Source: an uncultured Bacteroides sp.
GTDB lineage: Bacteria; Bacteroidota; Bacteroidia; Bacteroidales; Bacteroidaceae
Direction of reading: 5' to 3'
NCBI RefSeq assembly: GCF_902491285.1
Contig: NZ_CABUHK010000017.1
Span: 11,178 to 75,177, forward strand
Length of the DNA: 64,000 bases
The notes under the pieces were generated by a model. It did not search any database. It worked only from the letters and a program-made list of their open reading frames with translations, and was not told the origin of the DNA. This document shows, piece by piece, positions 1 through 9,785 of this stretch (position 1 is its first letter; each line of letters starts with the position of its first letter). Position numbers and translations under genes: made by a program.

Positions 1-2
1 TA

Positions 3-1691
3 TCCGATAAGTATAAGACCGATGCATTGAAACATAAGACTTGGGCGGTAGAGTTGATACCGCTGAAAGATATTCACCTCACTCCGCAAAAAGCCTACGA
101 GAAAGAGATAAAAGGCAGCCGGACAGCGGTTCTTATACTGTTGGTGATGTCCGTTTCCCTGCTATTGATAGGTTGGGCAAATGCCTTGAATCTTACCGTA
201 GCGCGTTTCCTGGAACGCGGACGTGAGTTCGGGTTGCGCAAGATTTTTGGTGCTTCGCGCCGTCAGATTATTATCCAGGGACTTCTCGAGTCTGGCTTCA
301 TGAATCTGCTGGCTACGCTGATAGCTCTTGGTTGGCTGGAACTCCTTTTACCCCTTGTTTATCGCTGGGCAGGGCAAAGTTTCGGGACGGATATACTTAT
401 GTTACCGGCTTTCTGGGGAGTTGTAGCCGGAGTGGTTGTTATCGGTACGTTTGTCGTAGGGCTCTATCCCTCCTGGCTGATGGTTACTATACGTCCGTCG
501 GAAATTATGAGGGGGAAACTGTTGCACGGTAAACGCGGCAACCGCATAAGGAAAGTGCTGATTGTGGTTCAGTTTCTGGCTTCTTTTGTCTTGATTGTTG
601 GTACGTTCACAGTGGTTCGGCAGGTATGCTATATGCAAAGTGAGGCTTCCGTCGATTCTCATTCACGTATGTTGATCATTAAATATCCTTCATTTACCGA
701 GGGGTTGGCATTGCGTATGGAAAGTTTCACCAAGCGTCTGAAGCAGCGGGCGGACGTAAGCCATGTAACAGTTTCGGGAGCTGTTCCCGGGGTGGAGGTA
801 GCCAATTATTTCACCAACCGTCCCTATGGAAGCGACCCTTCACAAGTGAAGTTGATACAAATGTTTGCCGTAGATTATGATTATCTATCTGCCTATATGC
901 CTGCTATGATTTGTGGGCGATGTTTCTCAGAGGATTTTGGCGGTGACCTCAACCGGATAGTGCTTAACGAGGAAGCTGTCAGGCTGTTAGGCTACGAGTC
1001 GCCCGAAGCCGCATTGGGACAGCAGGTTAAGATGGAGGTGGTAGGCGAGCCGCTCGAAATTATCGGGGTGGTGAAAAACTATCACCAGCAGTCACTTTCC
1101 GTGGCTTACAAACCTATTATCTTCTTTATGAAAGAACGGGTACCGTTTATTGCGACCCCTTATATTTCAGTCCGCCTGACAGACGGAGGAGGAGATAGCA
1201 CTTTGACGGAGATTGAGCAGATGTATCGTGAATACTTTCCGACTTCTTTATTTTCTTACTTCTTTTTGAATGATTTGAATACTTTCCTATATAAGTCAGA
1301 CCGTAATTTTGGTTGGATATTTGCCAGTGCTTCTTTGCTTGCTGTGTTTGTAGCATGTCTTGGATTGTGGATTGTAACACTATTTTCAACCTTGTCGCGC
1401 TTGAAAGAAGTGGGGATTCGGAAAGTGCTCGGTGCAAATAAAAGAAGTCTGTTCTTTATCTTGACTAAGGAACTGATGCTGCTCACTGTATTGGCTTCTG
1501 CAATCGGCATCCCCGTGTCGGCAGTGTTGATGAACGGTTGGTTGGAAACGTATGCTTTCCACGTTTCGTTGCCTTGGTGGATATATGCAACTGCTTTCGT
1601 GCTGCTGATGCTGATTGCGTTTCTTACCGTCTTTCAACAAGTGTGGCGCATTATCTGCCTGAAACCGATGTGTATCTTAAAATATGAATAA
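3..1691 (+). CDS. ABC transporter permease, MacB/FtsX type (5' partial)
   Basis: The reading frame is open from the first bases of the window (SDKYKTDALKHKTW...), and this matches the interior of the paralogue at 2426, so the N-terminus lies upstream and the TTG at 27 is not the true start. What is visible is the second half of an MacB-PCD periplasmic domain and FtsX-type membrane segments. There is a triplet of helices near the middle and another at the C-terminus (LGLWIVTLFSTLSRLKEVGIRKVLGA... region), the usual FtsX signature. It would pair with the ATPase at 1713 in an inner-membrane efflux or lipoprotein-type transporter. Substrate cannot be told. Confidence 0.9.
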   Translation, partial: SDKYKTDALKHKTWAVELIPLKDIHLTPQKAYEKEIKGSRTAVLILLVMSVSLLLIGWANALNLTVARFLERGREFGLRKIFGASRRQIIIQGLLESGFMNLLATLIALGWLELLLPLVYRWAGQSFGTDILMLPAFWGVVAGVVVIGTFVVGLYPSWLMVTIRPSEIMRGKLLHGKRGNRIRKVLIVVQFLASFVLIVGTFTVVRQVCYMQSEASVDSHSRMLIIKYPSFTEGLALRMESFTKRLKQRADVSHVTVSGAVPGVEVANYFTNRPYGSDPSQVKLIQMFAVDYDYLSAYMPAMICGRCFSEDFGGDLNRIVLNEEAVRLLGYESPEAALGQQVKMEVVGEPLEIIGVVKNYHQQSLSVAYKPIIFFMKERVPFIATPYISVRLTDGGGDSTLTEIEQMYREYFPTSLFSYFFLNDLNTFLYKSDRNFGWIFASASLLAVFVACLGLWIVTLFSTLSRLKEVGIRKVLGANKRSLFFILTKELMLLTVLASAIGIPVSAVLMNGWLETYAFHVSLPWWIYATAFVLLMLIAFLTVFQQVWRIICLKPMCILKYE

Positions 1692-1712
1692 CTAATAAAT
1701 ATTGAACTGATT

Positions 1713-2429
1713 ATGATTAAAACTGAAAAACTGACAAAACTCTTCACAACCGAAGAAGTGCAGACAAAGGCATTGAACGAAGTCACCTTACAGGTGGAAC
1801 AAGGGGAATTCGTTGCCATAATGGGCCCTTCGGGATGCGGTAAGTCAACGTTGCTGAATATTTTGGGTACACTCGATTCTCCTACTTCCGGCTTTTATTT
1901 CTTTGAAGGGAAACAGGTGGATAAAATGAACGAGAACCAACTGACTGCTCTCCGAAAAGGCAATCTTGGCTTTATCTTCCAGAGTTTCAACCTGATTGAC
2001 GAACTGACCGTATATGAGAATGTGGAATTACCCCTTGTCTATATGGGTGTCAAAGCCGACAAGCGTAAAGAAAGAGTGAATAAAGTGCTCGAAAAAGTGA
2101 ACCTGCAGCATCGTGCCAACCATTATCCCCAACAACTGTCCGGCGGGCAGCAACAGCGTGTAGCCATTGCCCGTGCCGTAGTGACGGATTGTAAGTTGCT
2201 TCTTGCCGATGAACCTACCGGAAACCTGGACTCGGTGAACGGTATAGAAGTAATGGAACTGTTGAGCGAACTGAACCGTCAGGGAACTACCATCATCACC
2301 GTCACCCACTCCCAACGGGATGCAATGTACGCACATCGCGTCATCCAATTGCTGGACGGACAAATTGTAGCCGAAAACATCAACCGCCCGCTGGAAAGGA
2401 ATACGCCGGCTAAAAACGAAACCGTATGA
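1713..2429 (+). CDS. ABC transporter ATP-binding protein, MacB/LolD type
   Basis: A 238-residue ATPase of the MacB/LolD/FtsE group. The Walker A motif GPSGCGKST is at residues 38-46, the Q-loop follows at FIFQSFNL (about 88-95), the signature LSGGQQQR is at 142-149, and Walker B KLLLADEP is at 161-168. The size is normal for a stand-alone nucleotide-binding subunit. It sits 21 bp after the first permease and its end overlaps the start of the second (ATGA type), so the three genes are one transcription unit. It should energise the two FtsX-type permeases that flank it. Confidence 0.95.
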   Translation: MIKTEKLTKLFTTEEVQTKALNEVTLQVEQGEFVAIMGPSGCGKSTLLNILGTLDSPTSGFYFFEGKQVDKMNENQLTALRKGNLGFIFQSFNLIDELTVYENVELPLVYMGVKADKRKERVNKVLEKVNLQHRANHYPQQLSGGQQQRVAIARAVVTDCKLLLADEPTGNLDSVNGIEVMELLSELNRQGTTIITVTHSQRDAMYAHRVIQLLDGQIVAENINRPLERNTPAKNETV

Positions 2430-4846
2430 TAGGAAACTACTGGAATAGTGCCTGGCGGAATCTGATGAAACGGAAAAGATTCAGCTTCATCAATATATTC
2501 GGACTGGCGATTGGCATGGCGTCGGCACTGCTGATTCTTACCTACGTGACCTTTGAATTCAGCTTTGATAAAATGCACACGAAGTACGATCGTATCTACC
2601 GTGTACAAAGTACGTTCCACGAGGGGGAAGTGCTGACCGACTACTGGGCAAGCAGCTCTTTCGGATATGGTTCGGCAATGAAAGAGAATCTTGCCGGAAT
2701 AGAGGACTATACCCGAATCGGCTCCCTGCTCCAACCGGAACAAATAGTGAAATACGGTGAACTGACCTTGCGGGAGAATCAGATAGCCTATGCCGAACCC
2801 GGCTTTTTCCGCCTTTTCGATTTCGAACTTCTGAAAGGCGATAAGAAAACCTGTCTCTCCATGCCGGGACAAGTCGTAATCACCGAACGCATCGCCCGTA
2901 AATATTTCAAGGATGAAGACCCTATCGGAAAGATATTCATCTTTACCGGAGCATACGACAAGATATCGTGTGAAGTGACCGGAGTGATGAAAGAAATGCC
3001 TTCCAACTCGCATATACATTACAGTTTTCTGATTTCATACAAATCTCTTCCTGAATATATGCAGGAATATTGGTACAAGCACGAGGCCTATACCTACGTC
3101 CTGCTTGACTCTCCCGAAAGGAAAGCGGAAATTGAGAAAGGATTTCCCGTAATGGCGGAAAAGTACAAGACGGATGAAGCACTGAAAAACAAGATATGGG
3201 GAGTCTCTTTAGTCCCTCTGGCGGATATACATCTCACTCCGCAAGTAGGATACGAAGCGGAGACAAAGGGAAACCGTTCTTCTATGCTTGCCTTGATTTT
3301 CGCTGCCATTGCTATATTGGCTATTGCCTGGATAAACTATATAAACCTCACTGTAGCCCGTTCGATGGAGCGTGCCAAAGAAGTGGGAGTACGGCGGGTA
3401 GTGGGAGCTTTCCGCAAGCAGTTGATTCACCAGTTCCTGTTTGAGGCACTGGTGATGAATTTGATAGCTTTTGTACTGGCGGTAGGATTGATAGAACTGA
3501 TTCTTCCGTATTTTAACCAACTGGTAGGCCGTACCGTTACTTTCTCCGTTTGGCTGATGGATTATTGGTGGATTTTGCTGGTTCTTGTTTTCTTTGCCGG
3601 GATATTCCTTTCCGGATATTATCCGGCACTGGCTTTGCTGAACCGGAAACCGATTACGTTATTGAAAGGAAAATTCCTGCATGGCAAATCCGGCGAACGG
3701 ATACGGAAAGTATTGGTTATCATTCAATATACAGCTTCGATGATATTGCTTTGCGGCACATTGATTGTCTTTGCGCAGTTGAACTTTATGCGCAGCCAGT
3801 CTTTGGGAGTTAAGACCAATCAGACATTAGTGGTCAAGTTCCCCGGACATACCGAAGGACTGAATACGAAACTGGAAGCGATGAAAAAAGCAATAGCACG
3901 TCTCCCGTTGGTACATCGGGTCACCTTTTCCGGTGCTGTGCCGGGCGAGGAAGTGGCGACCTTCCTTTCCAACCGCCGCACCAATGATGCTTTGAAGCAA
4001 AACCGTCTGTATGAGATGCTTGCCTGTGACCCCGATTATGTGGATGCCTATGGATTGCAAGTCGTAGCCGGAAGAAGTTTCTCGGAAGATTATGGAGACG
4101 ATGTAGATAAACTGGTGATTAACGAAACGGCTGTACGTAACCTGGGTTTCACATCTAATGATGAGGCGATAGGGGAGTTGGTGACTGTTGAATGTACCGA
4201 TGCTCCGATGCAGATTATCGGAGTAGTGAAAGATTATCATCAACAGGCATTGAGCAAGAATTACACACCTATCATGCTGATTCATAAAGACAAGATTGGC
4301 TGGTTGCCACAACGTTATGTCTCTATCGTGATGACTTCCGGCGACCCTCGCGAATTGGTATCGCAGGTGCATGAGATTTGGAACCAATATTTTGTGGATT
4401 CCAGTTTCGACTACTTCTTCCTCGATCGGTTCTTCGACCACCAGTATCGCCAGGATGAAGTATTCGGTGTGATGATTGGCTCTTTCACCGGACTGGCAAT
4501 TTTCATTTCCTGTCTGGGGCTTTGGGTATTGGTCATGTTTGCATGTTCCACACGTACCAAAGAAATGGGAATACGCAAAGTCCTCGGAGCTTCCCGCCGG
4601 ACACTCTTCTATCAGTTGGTCAAGGGATTCTTCCAGTTGATTTTGATAGCGGTTGTCATTGCTTTGCCGATAGCCTGGTTTAGTATGAATGCCTGGTTGA
4701 GCCATTATGCTTTCCACACGGATTTGAAAGCATGGTTCTTTATTGTGCCTATATTGCTGATGCTGTTTATCTCATTCGTAACGGTAGCTTTCCAGACCAT
4801 GAAGATAATTATGAGCAAACCTGCCCGTTCTTTACGTTATGAATAA
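2426..4846 (+). CDS. ABC transporter permease, MacB/FtsX type (full length)
   Basis: An 806-residue permease. It has an N-terminal membrane helix (FINIFGLAIGMASALLILTY, about 24-43), a large periplasmic MacB-PCD domain, FtsX-like helices around residues 285-410, a second periplasmic domain and a C-terminal helix set ending in PARSLRYE. The FtsX-like motif REVG/KEVGVRRVVGA occurs twice (also KEMGIRKVLGA), as in the eight-helix double-FtsX permeases common in Bacteroidetes. It overlaps the ATPase gene by 4 bp and is a paralogue of the partial permease at the window start. Tandem permeases of this kind usually export antimicrobials or lipids; the substrate here is unknown. Confidence 0.93.
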   Translation: MIGNYWNSAWRNLMKRKRFSFINIFGLAIGMASALLILTYVTFEFSFDKMHTKYDRIYRVQSTFHEGEVLTDYWASSSFGYGSAMKENLAGIEDYTRIGSLLQPEQIVKYGELTLRENQIAYAEPGFFRLFDFELLKGDKKTCLSMPGQVVITERIARKYFKDEDPIGKIFIFTGAYDKISCEVTGVMKEMPSNSHIHYSFLISYKSLPEYMQEYWYKHEAYTYVLLDSPERKAEIEKGFPVMAEKYKTDEALKNKIWGVSLVPLADIHLTPQVGYEAETKGNRSSMLALIFAAIAILAIAWINYINLTVARSMERAKEVGVRRVVGAFRKQLIHQFLFEALVMNLIAFVLAVGLIELILPYFNQLVGRTVTFSVWLMDYWWILLVLVFFAGIFLSGYYPALALLNRKPITLLKGKFLHGKSGERIRKVLVIIQYTASMILLCGTLIVFAQLNFMRSQSLGVKTNQTLVVKFPGHTEGLNTKLEAMKKAIARLPLVHRVTFSGAVPGEEVATFLSNRRTNDALKQNRLYEMLACDPDYVDAYGLQVVAGRSFSEDYGDDVDKLVINETAVRNLGFTSNDEAIGELVTVECTDAPMQIIGVVKDYHQQALSKNYTPIMLIHKDKIGWLPQRYVSIVMTSGDPRELVSQVHEIWNQYFVDSSFDYFFLDRFFDHQYRQDEVFGVMIGSFTGLAIFISCLGLWVLVMFACSTRTKEMGIRKVLGASRRTLFYQLVKGFFQLILIAVVIALPIAWFSMNAWLSHYAFHTDLKAWFFIVPILLMLFISFVTVAFQTMKIIMSKPARSLRYE

Positions 4847-4961
4847 TCTCTGAATCACTCCATCGGGTATTCGTTAATATCCGATATATTTATGTTAAAT
4901 GTTAACGAGTCTATTGCTTTTATTAAACCATGTTATAAGATATGCCTCTTTACTCCGAAAA

Positions 4962-4992
4962 TTTGGAGATATGCGGAGAGTCCGTATCTTTG
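4962..4992 (+). promoter_or_regulatory. Bacteroides-type promoter with no gene downstream
   Basis: A -33 box TTTG (4962-4965), a 19-nt spacer and a -7 box TATCTTTG (4985-4992) match the Bacteroides consensus (TTTG, 19-21 nt, TAnnTTTG). The next feature is the terminator at 5039-5066, so transcription would give an RNA of about 65-70 nt. Confidence 0.55.
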
Positions 4993-4996
4993 CAGT

Positions 4997-5066
4997 GTGT
5001 TTTTCATAGTATTAGATTTAAGGTTAACAAAAAGGATTGGCTGTCTGGGATAGATAGCCTTTTTTT
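4997..5066 (+). ncRNA. Candidate small RNA between promoter and terminator
   Basis: Inferred only from the position of a good promoter (4962-4992) and a rho-independent terminator (5039-5066) with no open reading frame between them. It could equally be the leader of a decayed gene. No known RNA family was recognised. Confidence 0.3.
5039..5066 (+). terminator. Rho-independent terminator
   Basis: The stem GGCTGTCT (5039-5046) pairs with AGATAGCC (5052-5059), with one G-U pair and a five-base loop, followed by seven T (5060-5066). Confidence 0.7.
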
Positions 5067-5213
5067 ATGCCCTTTCTTTTCATTCTATTTCTCACAAGTA
5101 TATCTCATTTCCTGATTCTTCTCCGTCCATATCCTAAAGTATGTTTTTCAACATATATGCTTATTTTTCTATTATTATCTTCTTGTATTCTAAAAAAAAT
5201 CCCTTAATATTGC

Positions 5214-5246
5214 ATTTGTATTACTTGTCTGACAAATAATACAAAT
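5214..5246 (+). promoter_or_regulatory. 33-bp near-perfect palindrome, probable operator of the GntR regulator
   Basis: The arms ATTTGTATTA (5214-5223) and TAATACAAAT (5237-5246) are exact inverted repeats around the core TTGTCTGACAA (5225-5235). Only one symmetrical pair in the 33 bp fails to match. The core fits the GTnnnAC pattern bound by FadR-subfamily GntR proteins. It lies 17 bp before the regulator start codon, so it probably autoregulates this gene and the sialic-acid operon behind it. No good -7 box is seen apart from TGCATTTG at 5211-5218, which the palindrome would cover. Confidence 0.7.
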
Positions 5247-5263
5247 AACAAAAGTCTAATGAT

Positions 5264-6016
5264 ATGAAGATAGAAATCAATCAAACAACGTTAATCGACC
5301 AGGTAGAAGACAGTCTGCTTACCTACTTCAAAAAGAATGATTTAGGACGTGGAGACTCTATTCCTAATGAGAATAGTCTGGCGGCGGAACTGGGAGTTGC
5401 AAGGAGTGTTGTCAGAGAGGCATTGAGCCGTCTGAAAATGATGGGGTTGATTCATGCGCGTCCCCGCAAGGGAATGGTTCTGACTGAACCTTCCATTTTG
5501 GGGGGAATGAAAAGAGTGATAGACCCCCGTGTCTTGAGTGAAGAAACAATTTTGGACTTGTTGGATTTCAGAATTGCACTTGAAATAGGAATATCAACTG
5601 ACATTTTCCGTAAGATAACTCCTAAGGACATCGAGGAACTGAGCGAAATCGTAAAAATGGGTATCGTTTTTGAGAATAACGAATATGCATTGATTAGTGA
5701 ATCGGCTTTTCATACGAAACTGTATAAAATCACCGGAAATAAAATCATATCTGAATTTCAGGAAATCATTCATCCTATACTTGTCTATGTGAAAGAGAAA
5801 TTCAAGGATTATTTGAAACCTATAAATATAGAAATGAGCAAAAGCGGTCGGATAGCTACTCATGCTGATTTGCTGGACTTTATCAAGAAAGGGGACGAGA
5901 AGGGTTACCGGGATGCTATCGAAAGGCATTTTGAGGTCTATAAAATTTTCAAGGTAAACCGAAGTCAGGAATTGATGGCTGAGAAGGCAGAAAGTGAAAA
6001 GGTAGAAGGTATATGA
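5264..6016 (+). CDS. GntR-family (FadR/FCD) transcriptional regulator of the sialic acid locus
   Basis: A 250-residue protein with an N-terminal GntR winged helix (ENSLAAELGVARSVVREALSRL, about 37-58, then a wing ending RPRKGMVL) and an all-helical C-terminal FCD ligand domain with the usual spaced Asp/His positions (for example LLDFRIALEIG and SAFHTKLYKITGN). It is the first gene of the sialic-acid locus. Its start is preceded by a large palindrome (5214-5246) and its stop overlaps the next start (ATGA). By position it probably senses sialic acid or a breakdown product and represses the operon, as NanR does in other bacteria. The ligand is inferred, not shown. Confidence 0.85.
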   Translation: MKIEINQTTLIDQVEDSLLTYFKKNDLGRGDSIPNENSLAAELGVARSVVREALSRLKMMGLIHARPRKGMVLTEPSILGGMKRVIDPRVLSEETILDLLDFRIALEIGISTDIFRKITPKDIEELSEIVKMGIVFENNEYALISESAFHTKLYKITGNKIISEFQEIIHPILVYVKEKFKDYLKPINIEMSKSGRIATHADLLDFIKKGDEKGYRDAIERHFEVYKIFKVNRSQELMAEKAESEKVEGI

Positions 6017-7086
6017 AAAGGCGGCATCTGATAATTTTATGTTTATCCTTAATTTTATTGCTAATGAATACATCTTGTTTTAGAAAAGAAGAAAAGAGGA
6101 TAGAGGCACAATGGGAAAATACATTGTTGCTTCCGGGATGTGCCGGCATGCCGGAGAACATCGGATTAGCAGGTGCATATTCCGGGATAGTGGAAGGCAA
6201 GTTGCTTGTGTTGGGTGGAGCTAACTTTCCTGATAAGTATCCTTGGGAGGGAGGTATTAAGACTTGGTGGGCTACTTTATATAGCTACGACTTGGATACA
6301 GAGGAATGGACTGTATATGATGATTTCCTTGACCGTCCGCTTGCTTATGGGGTTTCAATAAGTTTGCCGGAAGGTTTATTGTGTATCGGTGGATGTGACC
6401 ATGCGCGGTGTAGCGATAAAGTATTTCTGATAAAAAAAGAAATAGATTCATTTGTGATAGATTCTGTCAGTTATCCTTCTTTACCGGTTCCATTGGCTAA
6501 TGCAGCGGGGGCTATTTGTGATAATTGCATTTATATTGCTGGGGGGCAGGAGTCTATGGTAAATGAACGGTCAACTCATCATTTCTATATGCTTGATTTG
6601 CATCATAAGGAGCAAGGATGGCAGGTAATGCCGGGTTGGGATGGTCCTTCTCTTTCTTATGCGGTAGGCGTCGCTCAAAGAGGACGGTTTTACCTCTTTA
6701 GTGGAAGAAGCTATGCACCGGATGAGTTGATGACGGAATATACGGAAGGATATGTATTTGAACCGGGTACTGGGAAATGGAATAAAATGACCGGTTCTTT
6801 CCCGGTGATGGCGGGTACGGCCATACCTTATGGAGAAGACAAGATTTTGATACTGGGAGGAGTGGAGGAAATTTTGCCGACATCTCCCAAGCACCCGGGA
6901 TTTAGCCGTAAACTTCGGGTGGTCAGTACGGACATGAATGCTTTGGTAGCTTTGTTCGATTGTTCATACCCTATTCCCGTTACAACGAATGCTGTTTCTA
7001 TTGGAAATCAGGTATTTGTAGTAAGTGGCGAGATACAACCCGGCATACGGACACCGTTAATTTTGAAAGGAACTTTCCGAAAGTGA
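6013..7086 (+). CDS. nanM: NanM-type cyclically permuted mutarotase (N-acetylneuraminate epimerase), lipoprotein signal
   Basis: A 357-residue kelch-type beta-propeller. The N-terminus has a lipoprotein signal ending LMNTSC, so it is exported and probably lipid-anchored. Kelch-like blades are visible (KLLVLGGANF, GLLCIGGCDH, NCIYIAGGQES, RFYLFSGRSY, KILILGGVEE, NQVFVVSGE). The opening (GMPENIGLAGAYSGIVEGKLLVLGG) matches the sialic-acid mutarotase family. NanM converts the alpha anomer released by sialidases to the beta form, which speeds uptake and aldolase use. Overlap with the regulator and the aldolase gene next to it support this role. Confidence 0.85.
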   Translation: MKRRHLIILCLSLILLLMNTSCFRKEEKRIEAQWENTLLLPGCAGMPENIGLAGAYSGIVEGKLLVLGGANFPDKYPWEGGIKTWWATLYSYDLDTEEWTVYDDFLDRPLAYGVSISLPEGLLCIGGCDHARCSDKVFLIKKEIDSFVIDSVSYPSLPVPLANAAGAICDNCIYIAGGQESMVNERSTHHFYMLDLHHKEQGWQVMPGWDGPSLSYAVGVAQRGRFYLFSGRSYAPDELMTEYTEGYVFEPGTGKWNKMTGSFPVMAGTAIPYGEDKILILGGVEEILPTSPKHPGFSRKLRVVSTDMNALVALFDCSYPIPVTTNAVSIGNQVFVVSGEIQPGIRTPLILKGTFRK

Positions 7087-7112
7087 AATATAATAATCTA
7101 ATTAAATGCATT

Positions 7113-8024
7113 ATGAACAATTATGAAAGACTGGAAGGTATGGTTGCGGCCACCTTCACCCCAATGGATGAAAATGGGGATGTGAATTTATCTGTTATTG
7201 ATAAGTATGCCGACTGGATAGCATCCACCCCCGTGAAAGGGGTATTTGTGTGCGGGACAACCGGTGAATTTTCTTCGTTGACGATTGACGAGCGTAAGGC
7301 AATTCTTGAAAAATGGGTAGCTTCTGCCGCCAAGCGTTTCAAGGTGATTGCACATGTCGGTTCAAACTGTCAGCGGGATGCCATGGAACTGGCACGTCAT
7401 GCCGCACAAACGGGAGCTGATGCTATCGCTTCAATTGCCCCTTCTTTTTTCAAGCCGGGGACAGTAGATGAACTGGTCGATTTCTTTACGCCGATTTGTC
7501 AGGTTGCCAGTGAGTTGCCTTTCTATTATTATAATATGCCGTCAATCACAGGAGTTAACTTGCCGGTAGATAAATTTTTGGTAGAGGGTAAGAAGAAAAT
7601 GCCCAACTTGGTAGGTACGAAATTTACTCATAATAACCTGATGGAGATGGGGGCTTGCATCGACTTGGAGCAGCATAAATTTGAAGTATTGCATGGCTTT
7701 GACGAGATTCTGATTGCAGGTTTGTCTATGGGAGCAGTGGCAGGTGTGGGAAGTACATACAATTATATCCCTAATGTCTACCATGCCATTTTTGAGTCTA
7801 TGAAGAAAAATGAGGTGGAAACGGCACGTGCCTGGCAGATGAAGTCGATACGTACAGTGGAAGTTATTATAAAATATGGTGGAGGTGTACGTGGCGGTAA
7901 AGCTATCATGAAACTGATAGGTATTGATTGCGGCAGTTGCCGGTTGCCGATAAAAACTTTTTCAGCGGAAGAGTATGAAAAACTAAAAAGTGATTTGGAT
8001 GCGATAAAATTCTTTGAGTTCTAG
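7113..8024 (+). CDS. nanA: N-acetylneuraminate lyase (sialic acid aldolase), DapA family
   Basis: A 303-residue class I aldolase that splits N-acetylneuraminate into ManNAc and pyruvate in the cytoplasm. The carboxylate-binding motif GTTGE is at residues 48-52, the catalytic Tyr is in YYYNMPS (Tyr140), and the Schiff-base Lys is in VGTKFTHNN (Lys170). The frame is open further upstream to about 6960, but that part overlaps the previous gene in another frame, so ATG 7113 is chosen; the protein then has family length. Dihydrodipicolinate synthase is the main alternative. The surrounding sialidases, esterase and mutarotase favour the sialic acid enzyme. Confidence 0.92.
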   Translation: MNNYERLEGMVAATFTPMDENGDVNLSVIDKYADWIASTPVKGVFVCGTTGEFSSLTIDERKAILEKWVASAAKRFKVIAHVGSNCQRDAMELARHAAQTGADAIASIAPSFFKPGTVDELVDFFTPICQVASELPFYYYNMPSITGVNLPVDKFLVEGKKKMPNLVGTKFTHNNLMEMGACIDLEQHKFEVLHGFDEILIAGLSMGAVAGVGSTYNYIPNVYHAIFESMKKNEVETARAWQMKSIRTVEVIIKYGGGVRGGKAIMKLIGIDCGSCRLPIKTFSAEEYEKLKSDLDAIKFFEF

Positions 8025-8034
8025 TGATAAGAAA

Positions 8035-8096
8035 GAGGAGATGACAGTAAAAGTGTATTGCTGGGGTTAGCTACTTTACTTCCTGTCTATCTCCCC
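8035..8096 (+). promoter_or_regulatory. Intercistronic hairpin between aldolase and sialidase genes
   Basis: GGAGATGACAG (8038-8048) can pair with CTGTCTATCTCC (8083-8094), and the stem continues inward through TAAAGT/ACTTTA-like bases. No T-run follows, so it looks more like an RNA processing or stabilising element than a terminator. Confidence 0.45.
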
Positions 8097-8141
8097 CTAA
8101 TCTAGTTAAATGCGTTCAAAATTACCTAAAATAAAGATACT

Positions 8142-9782
8142 ATGAAAGTAAGTAAGAAAATATTTATCATATTTTCGATGATTTTGCTATGGATACCGGA
8201 TATATCTTTGGGTAAAGATATAAGGTTCGAACTGGAAAGGCCTGTCATCCCTGTTTTGGTCAAGAAGCAGATTAATCCGACTATTAAGGCAACTTTGATT
8301 CAAACAGGCAGCCGTCCTTACACTATCCGGCAGATTGATGTCGATTTGCAAGGAAGTACGGACTTGTCTGATATCCTTTCTGTTGCGGTATATGGAACTC
8401 ATAAAAACGGGCTGATAGATGAATCCCGTCTGATATGTAAACCGATGCCCGCTACACGGAAGATATCTTTTACAGATAATATACAAGTGAAAGATGATTC
8501 CTTGTCGTTTTGGATAGCAGTGACATTGAAGGATACGGTTCCATTGACACACCGCATTAGTGTGAATTGCAGCCGGATAAAAACCAGTCGGGGAGAACTG
8601 AAAGTCTCGAATAAGGAGGCTATCCCCCTAAGAGTGGGAGTGGCATTAAGACAGAAAGGACAGGATGGTATTGTTTCTTCACGTATTCCGGGATTGGCTA
8701 CCAGTAACAACGGAACTCTGCTGGCTATATTTGATGCCCGTTATGATTTGACTCGCGATTTGCAGGGAAACATAGATATCGCTCTTCATCGTAGCTTTGA
8801 CAAAGGACTGACATGGCAACCCATCCAGACGGTGTTGGATATGGGAGAATGGGGAGGACTGCCGCAAAAGTTTAATGGAGTGAGTGATGCGTGCATCCTT
8901 GTGGATAAACACACAAATGATATTTATATAGCCGGATTGTGGATGCACGGTGCATTGGATGATAATGGCAAGTGGATAGAGGGCTTGAATGAAAACAGTA
9001 CTTACTGGATACACCAGTGGCGAAAGAAAGGCTCGCAACCCGGAACTGGTCTGAAAGAGACCTGTCAGTTCCTGATAACTAAAAGCACGGATGACGGACT
9101 GACATGGAGCTTCCCCGATAATATAACTGGTAAGACCAAACGCCCAGAATGGTGGTTGTTTGCTCCGGCTCCCGGACAAGGAATAACACTGGCGGATGGT
9201 ACTCTGGTCTTTCCTACACAAGGACGTGATGATAAAGGAGCAGCATTCTCCAATATTACATATAGTAAAGACCACGGAAAGACATGGACAACCAGCAATC
9301 CGGCTTATTCGAATGTGACGGAATGTAATGCAGCCCAATTAAGTGACGGTACTGTAATGCTGAATATGCGCGATAACAGAAACCGGGGTAATAAAGAAGT
9401 GAATGGCCGGAGAATCTGTACGACGACAGACTTGGGCGAAACATGGACAGAGCATCCCACGTCACGGAAAGCATTGGTGGAACCGACGTGTATGGCAAGT
9501 TTACATCGCCATGATTATACTGTGGATGGAGAAAAGAAAAGCATACTATTATTTGCCAATCCCAGTGATTATAAGACACGGGATAAATTGACTTTGAAAG
9601 TTAGTTTTGACGACGGACTGACATGGCCTGAGAAATACTGGATTCTGTTTGACCAATATCGTAGTGCCGGTTATTCCAGCATCACTTCAATAGATGAAAA
9701 TTCAATAGGGATATTATATGAAAGCAGTCAGGCAAATATGGCTTTTATTAAAATTGATTTGGCAGAAATTTTAAATAGGTAG
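8142..9782 (+). CDS. nanH: Exo-alpha-sialidase (GH33), secreted or periplasmic
   Basis: A 546-residue sialidase. A signal peptide (residues 1-24, ending ISLG) is followed by an N-terminal beta domain (about 25-165) and a six-bladed sialidase propeller. The Arg of the RIP motif is Arg181 (SSRIPGLATS). Asp-box motifs are seen at SFDKGLTWQP, STDDGLTWSF, SKDHGKTWTT, TTDLGETWTE and SFDDGLTWPE. Length and layout match the Bacteroides NanH group (about 540 residues). It releases terminal sialic acids from host glycans and feeds the aldolase and transporter on either side. Four bases separate it from the transporter gene. Confidence 0.95.
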   Translation: MKVSKKIFIIFSMILLWIPDISLGKDIRFELERPVIPVLVKKQINPTIKATLIQTGSRPYTIRQIDVDLQGSTDLSDILSVAVYGTHKNGLIDESRLICKPMPATRKISFTDNIQVKDDSLSFWIAVTLKDTVPLTHRISVNCSRIKTSRGELKVSNKEAIPLRVGVALRQKGQDGIVSSRIPGLATSNNGTLLAIFDARYDLTRDLQGNIDIALHRSFDKGLTWQPIQTVLDMGEWGGLPQKFNGVSDACILVDKHTNDIYIAGLWMHGALDDNGKWIEGLNENSTYWIHQWRKKGSQPGTGLKETCQFLITKSTDDGLTWSFPDNITGKTKRPEWWLFAPAPGQGITLADGTLVFPTQGRDDKGAAFSNITYSKDHGKTWTTSNPAYSNVTECNAAQLSDGTVMLNMRDNRNRGNKEVNGRRICTTTDLGETWTEHPTSRKALVEPTCMASLHRHDYTVDGEKKSILLFANPSDYKTRDKLTLKVSFDDGLTWPEKYWILFDQYRSAGYSSITSIDENSIGILYESSQANMAFIKIDLAEILNR

Positions 9783-9785
9783 GTC

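Noticed and set aside
6960..7112. Upstream extension of the aldolase gene
   Set aside because: It overlaps the mutarotase gene in another frame and has no family similarity; ATG 7113 gives the normal length.
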